Shown: positions 54,463 through 64,000 of the stretch, in pieces | Layout: each line of letters starts with the position of its first letter | Numbering within the stretch: position 1 is the stretch's first letter | DNA from: Orobanche coerulescens | Taxonomy: Eukaryota; Streptophyta; Magnoliopsida; Lamiales; Orobanchaceae | Reading direction: 5' to 3' | Length of the DNA: 64,000 nt | Assembly (NCBI GenBank): GCA_033398695.1 | Contig: CM065815.1 | Span: forward strand, 102,514,501 to 102,578,500 | The notes under the pieces: generated by a model | Told to the model about the DNA's origin: nothing | Databases searched by the model: none | The model's input: only the letters and a program-made list of their open reading frames with translations | Made by a program: the position numbers and the translations under genes

Positions 54463-55179
54463 ATGCCGAGGGGCCGAGGTCGTGGTCGTGGCGACCGGAT
54501 GCATGATCAGGATCATGCTGCCGGTGATGGTATTGGTATTGGTGTTGCTACTGTTTTGCAGCAGGTAGCCACTCAGATGACTCAGTTGACTCAGGCAGTT
54601 CAGCGTGTTACAGATGTGACCCAGCACACTGGTGCAAATCAGTGGCTTCGAGAAGTGGTTCGTATGAATCCCCCTCGTTTCGCTGGTGCTGCAGATGCAT
54701 TAGGCTGGGATGGTTGGCTTTTCCAGTTGGAAAAGATATTCGAGGTAGTTGATTGTCCAGAAGAACGTAAGGTACCGGTCGCCCAGTATCTTCTCGACAA
54801 AGACGCCGCTAGCTGGTGGGAGGCTATTAAGCCTCGAGATCGCGTTATCACGTGGGTAGAGTTCCAGAGATTCATGAGAGATGAGTTTTGTCCGGAACCA
54901 ATCAGAAATCAGAGGATTAATGAATTCTTTTCGGCGAAACTGCAGGATGTACCGCTGTCTCAAGCTATTATTGATTTTAGCAAACAACTCGGCTATGTGC
55001 AGAATCAAGTAAGGACAGAGGAGGACAAGATTTGTCATTTTAGTAGGCGGATGAAGCCGGAGATTCGTCAGTACATGGCAGGTCTCGCTTGCACTTCCTT
55101 GAGAGATTATCAGAATAGGGCATTAGCCTATGAGTTATCCAGATTATCGACCGAGAGTATGTTTGACTCGAAGAAATAG
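54463..55179 (+). CDS. Element N gag (capsid part), ends at an amber codon
   Basis: The start at 54463 gives MPRGRGRGRGDRMHDQ, an Arg/Gly-rich N-terminus. An in-frame ATG at 54439 is less likely. About 238 codons. The capsid region (retrotransposon gag family) runs from roughly codon 70 (MNPPRFAGAADALGWDGW, LDKDAASWWEAIKPRD, FFSAKLQDVPLSQAI) to ALAYELSRLST. It stops at TAG 55177-55179 after DSKK, the same place as the other N copy. The intact frame in a decayed neighbourhood suggests gag was kept functional until recently. It would form particles for an element lacking its own pol. Confidence 0.8.
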   Translation: MPRGRGRGRGDRMHDQDHAAGDGIGIGVATVLQQVATQMTQLTQAVQRVTDVTQHTGANQWLREVVRMNPPRFAGAADALGWDGWLFQLEKIFEVVDCPEERKVPVAQYLLDKDAASWWEAIKPRDRVITWVEFQRFMRDEFCPEPIRNQRINEFFSAKLQDVPLSQAIIDFSKQLGYVQNQVRTEEDKICHFSRRMKPEIRQYMAGLACTSLRDYQNRALAYELSRLSTESMFDSKK

Positions 55180-55286
55180 AAAATCGTTGGGAACTTTTTA
55201 GGAAATCAGGGGAGTGGGCCCCTTGAGGTTGGGACTTCGTTTCGTCATCCCAAAATGGTTCCTAGATCGCGTGATCAGAGGATTAG
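55180..55286 (+). pseudogene. Element N gag downstream of the amber codon
   Basis: The same frame stays open (NFLGNQGSGPLEVGTSFRHP, MVPRSRDQRIS) until element I interrupts at 55287. In the other copy this leads to the zinc knuckles. Left flank of I reads ATTAG (55282-55286). Confidence 0.75.
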
Positions 55287-56217
55287 TGATACGAATTCTC
55301 ACTTGGGAGTCGAATTCGCTCTCGATACAGCGGAAGTCCTTTTGATGAACGGAAGCTATCGACAAGAAACTATCGGGAACTGGTGACAACCGCTCGCTAC
55401 AGCAACAATACTGGCGAGTGATGAAGGCGGTGATTCGATACAGCCACAAGACAGGAGTTTGGCCCAAATGAAAAGACTCGAAACAGCACGTTTCGTTCGG
55501 AAGCGACTTTAAGACAGGAAACACGTTCGAAGGATCGAACAACACTTTATACGAAATATTGAACAAGTATCAAGCTGTGTCGAAAAATGAACAGAGTATC
55601 GAAACAGGGTATAAACAGAAGTTTTATCAAATTAGACCTATAATTTGATAAAGTGATTTCTCCTCAAGACCTATTGAGAATCAATCAGATTAGTATTCGA
55701 AACGCATCGAATAAAAACCAAGTTTTGATGAAAAGCATTCACCAGGAAGAAACACAAAGTGTTCTCAATTCTTCAACATTCAATTCATCTCTCTATTACA
55801 ACTCTACTGCCACTATTTATAGGCAAAGTGGCCTGACAAAATAACTTAAACTATTACAAGCTGTTCTTTAAAATAATGAAAGGATAATAAAAGGTTCTTC
55901 ATGTCACTTGTTGACAAAAGTAAAAGTTGGGTCTTGTCTCCAAGTTGAAGTTTGACAGCCGCCCTTTTTGCCAAGAATCCTGCTGCTTTATAAGAGAAAG
56001 TTGAACATCTTTTTATTTGTTTAGTTGCCACTTGATCCCTTTTCCCTCCCCAAGATGCTATTTGTCTTTTGTTTAAGTTACTCCAATTTCGACAATCAAG
56101 GTAACTCCGTACCTCGTATCCGTTTTCTCGCCCAAGAAGTACGTTGGAGTATGGTCGAGGTGTTTTACGTCAATTCTTACTTCATCTTCTTCGCTTGGAG
56201 TATTCGGCTTCGTATCA
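55287..56217 (-). repeat. Element I 3' LTR (931 bp)
   Basis: On the coding strand it starts TGATACGAAGCCG after the purine run AAAGGGGGAGGGGA and ends GAATTCGTATCA. Repeated TCGATACAGC/TCGAAACAGC words lie in U5 (55319-55620). The U5 hairpins lie near 55626-55681 in reverse. Confidence 0.92.
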
Positions 56218-56642
56218 TCCCCTCCCCCTTTAAGAGGAATTGTCCTCAATTCTGCAATCCCGTCATCATCAAGATAAGGAGAAAGATCACCTATGTTGAA
56301 AGTAGCATGCACTCCATAGTCGCCCGGAAGTTCTAATTTGTAAGCATTGTCGTTCACCTTTGCAACTATTTTAAATGGCCCCTCGGCTCGTGGCATTAAC
56401 TTATTCTTATGCTTACTCGGGAATCGTTCCTTCCTCAAATGTAACCAAACTAAATCTCCAACCTCGAATAGTCTTGGCTTTCTTTGCTTGTTCGACTTCC
56501 TTTTGTACGCCTCGTTTATTTCTTTGATTCGATCCCGCACTGCTCGTAATTTCATCATTGATTTTAGTTTTGACTCCGCATCCTTATGCACCAATTCGTC
56601 ACTTGGTAGTGGAATTAGATCTAGCGGCATGTAAGGATTCAT
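56073..56642 (-). pseudogene. Element I integrase C-terminal domain with LTR-coded tail
   Basis: Frame 56642-56073: [59 protein letters not shown], then across the purine tract into the LTR at 56217 with TPTYFLGEKTDTRYGVTLIV and the stop at 56073. Codons for HEQV are reduced to RAV by small losses. It is out of frame with the long upstream frame because of an indel near 56735. Confidence 0.88.
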
Positions 56643-56649
56643 CAGTAAA

Positions 56650-59600
56650 CTACTTCAAATGGAGAGTGTGCAGTGGCATGAGTAGGAGATCGATTATAAG
56701 CAAACTCCGCATGTGCCGCTCAGATCCTGATCCCTTTTGTGTTTTGCTCATCAAGCCTCGCAACAGCGTCCCCAGTGTTCGATTCGTTACTTCAGTTTGT
56801 CCGTCGGTTTGAGGATGATGTGAGGTACAAAACAAAAGCTTGGTTCCCACCTTCCTCCATAATGTGTTCCAAAAGTAGCTTAGAAACTTCGAGTCCCGGT
56901 CCGAAACAATAGTTTTCGGAACTCCATGTAATCGCACCACCTCTCGGAAATACAGGTCAGCAACATTACTCGCATCATCGGTTTTGTGACAAGGGACAAA
57001 ATGAGCCATCTTTGAAAAACGATCGACGACCACCATAATCGCATCCTTACCTCGTTGGGTTCGAGGCAAAGCCACAATGAAATCCATCGAGACATCTTTC
57101 CATGGCCTTTCCGGAATCGGTAAAGGTGTGTAGACTCCTGGTTTAAACGAACTTTTCGCAACATGGCATGTCACACATTTACTGATTATATTATTAACAT
57201 CCCCCTGCATCCTTGGCCAGTAAAAATGTTCTTTAAGTACATCTAATGTCTTGGCCGAACCAAAGTGGCCAGCCAAACCCCCTCCGTGAGCCTCTCGAAC
57301 CAGTAATTCTCGAATCGTGTGCCTGGGTAGGCAAAGACGATTCCCCTTAAAAAGAAAGCCCTCCTGTATCGAAAATTCCCCCACCGGGCCTGGTTTGCAC
57401 CGGGCGAAGGTCTCGCCAAAATCCGCATCACCTTCGTAATACTCCTTTACTGTATCGAATCCAAGCAAACGAACATCAAGAGTGGCTAGTAAGGCATAAC
57501 GCCTAGACAATGCATCTGCCACAATATTGCTCTTGCCATCCTTATACTTTGATGAGAAGTATTGTAAGAATTCCACCCACTTCGCATGCCTGGGACTTAA
57601 CTTGTGTTGTCCGTTAATGTACTTCAAAGATTCATGGTCCGAATGTATGATGAAATGCTTTGGCCGAAGATAGTGACTCCAATGATCTAGGGCCCTCACA
57701 ATCGCATAAAACTCCTTGTCGTAGGTACAATAATTCAGATGAACACCGTTTAACTTCTCGGAAAAATAAGCAATAGGTCGCTTTCCCTGAATGAGAACCG
57801 CTCCAATGCCCACTCCGCTCGCATCACATTCTACCTCAAATGGTTGCGAAAAATCGGGTAATGCTAAGATTGGTGCTTCGCACAACTTCGCCTTCAAATT
57901 TGCAAATGACTCTTGAGCAGCCCTGCTCCAATTAAACGTGCCCTTCTTCAAACATTCGGTTATTGGGCTTGCAATGGTACTGAAGTCTCGAATGAATCTT
58001 CGGTAAAATGAAGCTAGTCCATGGAACGATCTAACCTCCGTCACTGTAGTGGGAACCGACCAGGACTTAATTGCTTCGATCTTCGCTTGATCGACCGACA
58101 CTCCATTCTTTGAAACAACATAGCCAAGAAAGACTATACTTTCGACCAAAAATGAGCACTTCTCCTTTTTTCCATACAGCTTCTGGTCTCTAAGGGTTTC
58201 GAAGACTTGCCTCAAGTGTTCGAAATGTTCTTGCAACGATCGGCTGTAGATCAAAATATCATCTAAGTATACAACCACAAATTTCCCTAAAAATGGCTTA
58301 AGTACCTCATTCATCAAGCGCATGAAAGTACTTGGTGCATTTGTAAGACCGAACGGCATAACGGTCCATTCATACAGCCCGTGTTTAGTTTTGAAGGCTG
58401 TCTTCCACTCATCTCCTTCTCGCATTCGACCGTGATAACCACTTCGTAGATCAACTTTTGAAAAGATCACTGATCCGTGTAATTCGTCCAACATGTCATC
58501 AAGCCTCGGAATCGGAAATCGATACTTGATGGTTATATTGTTCACAGCTCGACTGTCAATACACATCCTCCAAGATCCATCCTTCTTTGGAACCAGTAAT
58601 ACCGGAACCGCACAAGGGCTTAGGCTTTCTCGATCATATCCACGATCCATCAATTCTTCGATTTGGTTTTGTAATTCCTTTGTCTCCTCGGGATTACATC
58701 TATAGGCAGCTTTGTTAGGCAACGACACACCCGGTATGAGGTCGATCTGATGTTCAATCCCGCGAATTGGTGGTAAACCCGACGGTAATTCTTCGGGAAA
58801 AACATCCGCAAATTCGCGTAATAAGGCATCCATCCTTTCGTTCCGCACAACTATGTCACCATTCCGTGTCTCCTTCAGAACCAACAAGTACACGCACTTG
58901 CCATCATTAATAGCATGTTCCACCTCCCGTTCGCTAGCAAACATGGCCAGTTTTGGTTTTTCACTCCTACCGAACTCATAGAGTGAATAGCTTGCGTGAC
59001 ATTGGTTTAAGCACAATCTTCTTGCCCTTATCCCGTAACTCGTACTCATTGCTTCTTCCTGTAAAACGTCCCTATCAAACATCCATGGTCTTCCCAACAA
59101 GACATGGCATGCATCCATCGGGAGTACATCACATAATACGTTGTCTTCATATGAACCCATGGCTAGTCCAATCCTCACTTGTTTAGTTACCCTTATTTTG
59201 CTCCCATCATCGAGCCAATGCAAAGTGTAAGGTTTCGGGTGAGCCGTAGTGGTCAGCCCGAGTTTAGTCACCATCTCGCTGGAAGCGACGTTCGTGCAAC
59301 TCCCCCCATCAACGATCAAACTACACCATTTCTTTCCAATTTGACACTTTGTGTGAAATATTTGATTTCGCTGTTCCGAATCATTCGATACAGCTTTGGC
59401 CTGTAGCGTTCGCAGAACTAAAGCCGTGTCATAGCTTGGGGCATCGTAAGTCTCGCATTCCTCTCCTTCTTCGTCCTTAATGTCGAAATCAAATACGTCA
59501 CCCAGTCTTTCTTCCTCGACCAACAACTCATCTCGGATCGTGACAGCTTCCCTGAGTGTCACTACTCGTTTGTTTGGACAAGCATTTTGATAATGCCCGA

Positions 59601-60282
59601 ACCCTTGACATTTGAAACATCTCACTTTAGCCAAACTCGTCTCCTTCGGTACGTAGGGTACGGTCGCCTTAGCCGGATTCGCAACAGGAACTGGAGTCGG
59701 TACAGTTGCCTTAACAGCTGAACTAGACCCGACGCTTGGGTTTCCAAATTTGACTGGAAACTCAGGTTTATACATCTTCATCCTGTTCTGAGCTTCTAAC
59801 TTCACACATAACCCACATAATGTATCGAAGTCCTCGTATGGATACAGTTCCACCGAGTTAGCTATGCTTCGGTTTAAGCCACGCAAGAATCGCGACATCT
59901 TCTGCTCCTCATTCTCCTCTATCTCTCCCATTAAGGTTAGGTTCTCAAACTCCTCAATGTACTCACTGACATTTAACTTGCCTTGCATGAGATCCGCAAT
60001 CTTCCTGTATAAGGATAACCGGTGTGATGTTGGCACATATCTCTTACGAAGTTTTCTTTTTAACGAATCCCACGAACGGATCTTTTCCTTCCCCGCACGA
60101 GCTCTTCGTGTTTTCACTCCTTCGTACCAAAGTGAAGCTCCTTTCCCCAACTTGAGAATTGCATACTTACACCTTTTCTCATCGTCAAGGTCTTTAAATT
60201 CGAACATACGATCAATTTTTCGTTCCCATTCCAGGTAAACTTCAGGGTCGGTCCCTCCAACGAACTCTGGAAGCTCGTTCAC
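56650..60282 (-). CDS. Element I gag-protease-RT-RNase H-integrase polyprotein, 1210-codon open frame
   Basis: Largest open frame of the window. Domains by codon: capsid 1-165; zinc knuckle [14 protein letters not shown] 222-235; protease with [10 protein letters not shown] 322-331; RT about 530-710 with YLDD 672-675; RNase H about 810-930 (ECDASG 818-823); integrase HHCC 989-1040; and core with SMDFIV 1065, SDRD 1127 and TEVTNR 1163. The catalytic residues I can place are present. Oddities: codons ~408-440 are out of frame but framed by compensating indels; GYHQI is reduced to GYHG by a 3-base loss; 6 bases are missing at LQSFHF; and the frame shifts after KTQK, so the last ~25 codons are wrong. 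The first Met here is internal to gag; the natural start is upstream (60417), beyond one amber codon. Confidence 0.9.
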   Translation of the reverse strand: MNELPEFVGGTDPEVYLEWERKIDRMFEFKDLDDEKRCKYAILKLGKGASLWYEGVKTRRARAGKEKIRSWDSLKRKLRKRYVPTSHRLSLYRKIADLMQGKLNVSEYIEEFENLTLMGEIEENEEQKMSRFLRGLNRSIANSVELYPYEDFDTLCGLCVKLEAQNRMKMYKPEFPVKFGNPSVGSSSAVKATVPTPVPVANPAKATVPYVPKETSLAKVRCFKCQGFGHYQNACPNKRVVTLREAVTIRDELLVEEERLGDVFDFDIKDEEGEECETYDAPSYDTALVLRTLQAKAVSNDSEQRNQIFHTKCQIGKKWCSLIVDGGSCTNVASSEMVTKLGLTTTAHPKPYTLHWLDDGSKIRVTKQVRIGLAMGSYEDNVLCDVLPMDACHVLLGRPWMFDRDVLQEEAMSTSYGIRARRLCLNQCHASYSLYEFGRSEKPKLAMFASEREVEHAINDGKCVYLLVLKETRNGDIVVRNERMDALLREFADVFPEELPSGLPPIRGIEHQIDLIPGVSLPNKAAYRCNPEETKELQNQIEELMDRGYDRESLSPCAVPVLLVPKKDGSWRMCIDSRAVNNITIKYRFPIPRLDDMLDELHGSVIFSKVDLRSGYHGRMREGDEWKTAFKTKHGLYEWTVMPFGLTNAPSTFMRLMNEVLKPFLGKFVVVYLDDILIYSRSLQEHFEHLRQVFETLRDQKLYGKKEKCSFLVESIVFLGYVVSKNGVSVDQAKIEAIKSWSVPTTVTEVRSFHGLASFYRRFIRDFSTIASPITECLKKGTFNWSRAAQESFANLKAKLCEAPILALPDFSQPFEVECDASGVGIGAVLIQGKRPIAYFSEKLNGVHLNYCTYDKEFYAIVRALDHWSHYLRPKHFIIHSDHESLKYINGQHKLSPRHAKWVEFLQYFSSKYKDGKSNIVADALSRRYALLATLDVRLLGFDTVKEYYEGDADFGETFARCKPGPVGEFSIQEGFLFKGNRLCLPRHTIRELLVREAHGGGLAGHFGSAKTLDVLKEHFYWPRMQGDVNNIISKCVTCHVAKSSFKPGVYTPLPIPERPWKDVSMDFIVALPRTQRGKDAIMVVVDRFSKMAHFVPCHKTDDASNVADLYFREVVRLHGVPKTIVSDRDSKFLSYFWNTLWRKVGTKLLFCTSHHPQTDGQTEVTNRTLGTLLRGLMSKTQKGSGSERHMRSLLIIDLLLMPLHTLHLK

Positions 60283-60417
60283 CTTGAACTCTTCGACATG
60301 GCGTGAGGGTCGTTCATAGTCACCACGCCTAGGTTGCCAACGCTAGTCGCGCTGTTCTGGTACGTCACGTAATGCGTCACGAAGTTTTGCCAAGAAATCA
60401 GCGTCATTGAGATCCAT
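60283..60417 (-). pseudogene. Element I gag N-terminus, with one amber codon
   Basis: From the ATG at 60415-60417 the frame reads MDLNDADFLAKLRDALRDVP and then meets TAG after about 24 codons. It stays open afterwards and joins the 1210-codon frame directly. So a single stop separates the native start from the rest. Confidence 0.8.
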
Positions 60418-60442
60418 AATGCCAAAGATCAAGAACCTGGCT

Positions 60443-60453
60443 CTCTGATACCA
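60443..60453 (-). other. Primer-binding site, element I
   Basis: The coding strand reads TGGTATCAGAG, four bases after the LTR end. Confidence 0.8.
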
Positions 60454-60457
60454 CTTA

Positions 60458-60689
60458 TGATACGAATTCTCACTTGGGAGTCGAATTCGCTCTCGATACA
60501 GCGGAAGTCCTTTTGCTGAACGGAAGCTATCGACAAGAAACTATCGGGAACTGGTGACAACCGCCGCTACAAGAATAACATCAAGCGAGTGATGAAGGCG
60601 GTGATTCGATACAGCCACAAGACAGGAGTTTGGCCCAAATGAAAAGACTCGAAACAGCACGTTTCGTTCGGAAGCGACTTTAAGACAGG
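60458..60689 (-). repeat. Element I 5' LTR, U5 end only (232 bp)
   Basis: Starts TGATACGAATTCTCAC on the plus strand and matches 55287-55518 closely, then breaks at ACAGG (60685-60689) where element J begins. Confidence 0.88.
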
Positions 60690-61897
60690 TGATACGGATT
60701 CTCACTGGTTATGCGAATTCGCTATCGATACAGCGGAAGGCTTTTTGACGAACGGAAGCTATCGACAAGAAACTGTCGGGAACTGGTGACAACAGCTCGC
60801 TACAGCAACAATACTGATGAGTGATAAAGACGGTAATTCGATACAGCAACAGGATAGGAATTTGGCCAACTGGAAAATGACTCGAAACAGTCCACCTCCA
60901 AACAGCGACACTCGAAACAGCACGTTTTGGACGGAAACAAAGTTAAAACAGGAAATAAGTTCGAAGGATCGAACGACACTTTATGCGAAATATCAGACAA
61001 GTATACAACTGTATCGAAAAATAAAGAGAATATCGAAACAAGATATAAACAGAAGTTTTATCAAATTAGACCTATAATTTGATAAAGTGATTTCTCCTCA
61101 AGACCTATTGAGAATCAATCAGATTAGTATTCGAAACGCGTCGAATAAAAACCAAGTTTTGATGAAAAGCATTCACCAGGGAAAAACACAAAGTGTTCTT
61201 AATTCTTCAACATTCAATAATCCCTCTATTACAACTCTACTGCCACTATTTATAGGCAAAAGTGGCCTGACAAAATAACTTAAACTATTACAAGCTGTTC
61301 TTTAAAATAATGAAAGGATAATAAAAGGTTCTTCATGTCACTTGTTGACAAAAGTAAAAGTTGGGTCTTTGTCTCCAAGTTGAAGTTTGACAGCCGCTTT
61401 TTCATATAACAAGTTGCCAAGAATCCTGGTGCCTTTATAATAAAGAAATGCTGAAAATTCTTTGTTTAGCTACCACTTGGACCTTTTCCCCCTCCCATGT
61501 TGCAACTAGCCTTAAGTTATTCCAATTCCGACAATCAAGGTAACTCCGTACCTCGTATCCGTTTTCTCGCCTAAGTAGGTTGTAGTGCGATCGAGGTGTT
61601 TTACGTCAATTCTTACTTCATCTTCTTCGCTTGGAGTATTCGGCTTCGTATCATCCCCTCCCCCTTTAAGAGGAATTGTCCTCACCCCGCAATTCCGTCA
61701 TCATCAAGATAAGGAGAAAGATCACCTATGTTGAAAGTAGCATGCACTCCATAGTCGCCCGGAAGTTCTAATTTGTAAGCATTGTCGTTCACCTTCGCAA
61801 CTATTTTAAATGGCCCCTCGGCTCGTGGCATTAACTTATTCTTACGCTTACTCGGGAATCGTTCCTTCCTCAAATGTAACCAAACTAAATCTCCAAC
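60690..61897 (-). mobile_element. Element J (minus): 3' LTR and integrase end
   Basis: The LTR 60690-61653 (964 bp; TGATACGG...CGTATCA on the plus strand) is I-type but diverged in the first 200 bp. 61654-61897 encodes the integrase C-terminus on the minus strand ([34 protein letters not shown]), truncated at 61898 by K. A small rearrangement at 61682-61690 disrupts ELRT. Confidence 0.88.
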
Positions 61898-62247
61898 TGA
61901 TACGAATCGGTCCACATCATCAAATACAAAAAAAAAAAGATTATCCAACCAAGCTTGATTGAGTCGCAGGCATACATAAAATCCTCATGCAAAATACATG
62001 GACAAATTACCAATTCTCGCGCGCACGACGACTTCGTAGCAGTTTTAGTATTTTGCCCATAACTTTCTCGTCCGAAATCCGATTCAGGTGATTCAAGTGG
62101 CCATGGAAAGCTAAGAAAGAGAGCTACAAATCTTATGAAGACCATAGGACCAAATTCGGACCCATTGGATCCCAGAAATGACAAAACCGACAGCATCATA
62201 TTTGGTCCAAGATCATGAAGATTTTTGTCTCTTCTAGTTTCAAGACT

Positions 62248-63396
62248 TGATACGATATCTAATATTCCAATCGAAGGAGCTCCAATAAAAATCGACGTCC
62301 ACGACGATACGCATGGCCATGCATCATTATGCCTGGGAGAAAAGAATACGCGGATTGGAGTTACGTTATTAATCGGAACAGGAGTAACGTAAAACTCAAC
62401 GACGGAATCGGTCCGAAAGCATGTAAATTCGGCCAAGACATGCTTGAAAGGGACCTCACTTGACTTCATATCTTTAACAAGATAATGAAGTTATTCTCCT
62501 TCCCCACCATGATGACAAACGGCCAAAGACACAAGATTTGAAGAAGACTTTCATGCTTCATGTCATTTTCCCTCAAGTCATAATCACCTATATAATTCCA
62601 AAGATGTTGATATCATACAAAATCTTCCTAATCACTTGGGATTTTTGGCCGATTGGAAGCTTGCAAGAAAGGATGATTTGTGAAGACTTTCATCAAGGAT
62701 CTTCCTCATGTCACCATCAAACCAAGATTCACCATATTTCTCCTTCCCCACAAAATTGGCCATATCATGAGAAAGACTTTCATCAAGCATGTTCTTCATG
62801 TCACCATCAAACCAAGATTCACCATATTTCTCCTTCCCCACAAAATCGGCCATATCATGAGAAAGACTTTCATCAAGCATGTTCTTCATGTCACCATCAA
62901 ACCAAGATTCACCATATTTCTCCTTCCCCACAAAATCGGTCCAAAGCATGAATCTTGAGGAAGATTTTCATCAAGTATTTCGGCCGATTAGGGATGTTAC
63001 TAGGAAGCTTCATTTTCTTGTTTTTGTTGTATTTTCTTAAAGTTGGAAACTACTATATATAGTAGTACATGAATGTATTTCAAATAAGCTCGAAAGTAAT
63101 AAACCTTGTATTTCTTTGAAATATACGTTGAACGAGTTCAACAAAACTTTAGTTATTATTTCGACGCGTCTCGAGATTTTAACTTGATCAATTCTCAATA
63201 GGTCTTGGGAAGAGATTACTTTTATCGAGTTATAGGTCTAGTTCGATAAAACACATCCAAATCCGTATACACTACTACCTCACGGCGAAATCCATTTAAG
63301 TTCGGCCACCCCTTGTATTTTTCGAGTGACACTTTGATAATCGTCAAGACATAATAATCTCCGTTGTATTTCATACGCATTACGTAATTCGTATCA
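62248..63396 (+). repeat. L: D-type LTR (1149 bp), probably solo
   Basis: Starts TGATACGATATC and ends CATTACGTAATTCGTATCA. Carries the integrase-tail code (LGEKNTRIGVTLLIG, stop near 62390), three 90-bp repeats, the palindromic TATA near 63049 and the U5 hairpins (63194-63209 and about 63221-63250). No internal region is attached. Confidence 0.85.
62679..62948 (+). repeat. Three tandem 90-bp units in LTR L
   Basis: Units at 62679, 62769 and 62859, each with ACTTTCATCAAG, CTTCATGTCACCATCAAACC and TATTTCTCCTTCCCCAC. Units 2 and 3 are almost identical. The 90-bp period keeps a frame open (62538-62951), which I regard as accidental. Confidence 0.9.
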
Positions 63397-63550
63397 TCTT
63401 CTTGTTCGATATTTTTTATTGTTATATCCGATATTATTCACATACAAAATACATCCGAAAAACTCCATATTCGTAAAAGCCTTCCGCTATCATACACTTA
63501 CATATACTCCGACCGATACGTATCCACCTCTCCCCGGATAATTCGTATCA

Positions 63551-63890
63551 TAAGTGGTATCGGAGCCCAAGGTCATCTCCTTGGGCGATCAACTATATTC
63601 ACCGAATTTTTTTGTTGAAGTATTTAGTCACCTTCTTGGGTTGTTCTTCACGGTTAGAAGAATTTTCGCATAACATTGGCAGATTAGCGCAGTCGGAAGA
63701 AAATAAATTTTCCCGTGGATTCGACCGTTGGATCGTCACGAAATTTTGACAAAGGTAAGCCAACTCATTGAACTACAGTCTGAACGGTGGAGATCAGATT
63801 CTTTGATCATCTTCTTGGTTCATTCTTCACGGATTTCTTGGCAATTTTTCTGTCCGATTTCTTATCAAGAACTATCTCTTGATTCTTGTT
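63551..63890 (+). mobile_element. Element K leader with primer-binding site
   Basis: TGGTATCGGAGCCCAAGG at 63555-63572. The leader matches M (18176-18517) almost base for base, so K may be the autonomous partner, or a sister, of M. Confidence 0.8.
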
Positions 63891-64000
63891 ATGGATTTTT
63901 CCGAGCTCGATTTCTTGATGAAACTCCGTGACGCACTAAACGGCTTACCGGAGCAACGTATGCAAGAAAGACGCAGAGACGATGCCAACGATATTGATTT
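63891..64000 (+). CDS. Element K gag, N-terminal end, runs off the window
   Basis: The ATG at 63891 begins MDFSELDFLMKLRDALNGLP and stays open to the window end (ERRRDDANDID). It matches the corresponding degraded starts in A (3830) and M (about 18518). The rest of the element should lie to the right. Confidence 0.7.
   Translation, partial: MDFSELDFLMKLRDALNGLPEQRMQERRRDDANDID

Larger units (their letters stand above)
55287..60689 (-). mobile_element. Element I (minus): nearly intact gypsy polyprotein, 5' LTR truncated
   Basis: 3' LTR 55287-56217, gag-pol 56073-60417, primer-binding site (reverse) 60443-60453, and 232 bp of the 5' LTR (60458-60689) cut by element J. Inserted in the second copy of N. 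It belongs to the H/I/J subfamily. Confidence 0.92.
61898..63550 (+). repeat. Element K 5' LTR (about 504 bp, interrupted by L)
   Basis: 61898-62247 starts TGATACGAATCGG. 63397-63550 ends CCGGATAATTCGTATCA and is followed by a primer-binding site. The two parts are read as one short LTR split by L, but L lacks matching target duplications (AGACT left, TCTTC right), so the join may not be original. The left part contains GCCCATAACTTTCTCG and no coding frame. Confidence 0.5.

Noticed and set aside
61654..61897. Chromodomain at the integrase C-terminus
   Set aside because: I looked for the aromatic-cage pattern after the ATFNxGDLSPY block in A, E, F, H, I and J and see none. The tail is the short LTR-coded peptide instead.
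61885..62469. 194-codon minus-strand frame across K and L
   Set aside because: It spans two unrelated LTRs (61898-62247 and L), so it arose by juxtaposition.
62538..62951. 137-codon frame with a repeated peptide
   Set aside because: The 90-bp DNA repeat is a multiple of three, so the repeated frame is a by-product, and it is open on the opposite strand as well.

Overview
This window looks like repeat-dense, probably pericentromeric or otherwise heterochromatic, DNA of a flowering plant. Nearly every base can be assigned to long terminal repeat (LTR) retrotransposons inserted into one another. I see no convincing host gene, tRNA or rRNA gene, CRISPR array or bacterial feature. Evidence for a plant: Ty3/gypsy and Ty1/copia polyproteins of plant type, primer-binding sites resembling the complement of plant initiator tRNA-Met (TGGTATCAGAG), a plant L1-type LINE tail, and five-base target-site duplications (TSDs).

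Layout. 1-1141 is the end of a Tekay/Del-like gypsy LTR with a 38-bp minisatellite. 1142-2610 plus 9178-9402 is a worn copia LTR split by element A (2611-9172, full length, TSD TAGTG). 9542-14486 is a minus-strand copia element (LTR plus pol), broken at 14487 by element N. N is a gag-only Tekay-like element with ~2.7-kb LTRs: left LTR 14487-21735 (itself split by the small element M, 16664-21222, TSD AATTC), leader 21736-22481, a gag fragment 47757-48831, another LTR 48832-53168 (split by a LINE, 50583-52209), and a second leader plus gag 53169-55286. Between the two parts of N lies a deep nest: C (minus; 22482-25432 and 37808-38472) contains D (25433-37807, TSD TTCCG), which contains E (29068-35044, TSD CATAC). 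C is also interrupted by F (38473-45472), whose 5' LTR carries a reverse solo LTR, G (38894-40347, TSD TGATA). F is fused at a breakpoint to a truncated element H (45473-47756). On the right, I (minus, 55287-60689) is cut by J (minus, 60690-61897), J by K (from 61898), and K's LTR by L (62248-63396). K's leader and gag start run off the end.

Elements A, C, D, E, F, H, I, J (and by their LTRs G, K, L, M) form one superfamily. LTRs start TGATACG and end CGTATCA, and the polyprotein order is gag with one CCHC knuckle, a protease with a DGGS active-site motif, reverse transcriptase (RT), RNase H and integrase (IN), with no chromodomain visible. The integrase frame runs through the polypurine tract into the 3' LTR. 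This resembles CRM-clade chromoviruses, but the lineage call rests on recognition, not on a tree. Almost all coding regions are broken; the best preserved is I's 1210-codon frame.

Most interesting signals: (1) tandem hairpins in U5 of every LTR lineage, with compensatory base changes and an invariant loop; (2) the LTR-encoded integrase tail; (3) element D, bounded by a perfect TSD yet with its second LTR inverted; (4) arrays of 11-12 near-palindromic TAGCGCGCGCTA motifs just upstream of the TATA box in N's LTR; (5) a gag-only element with an amber codon shared by both copies; (6) frameshifts shared by A and C, pointing to spread of already defective copies. Identity percentages, ages and family names need alignment and database work I could not run.
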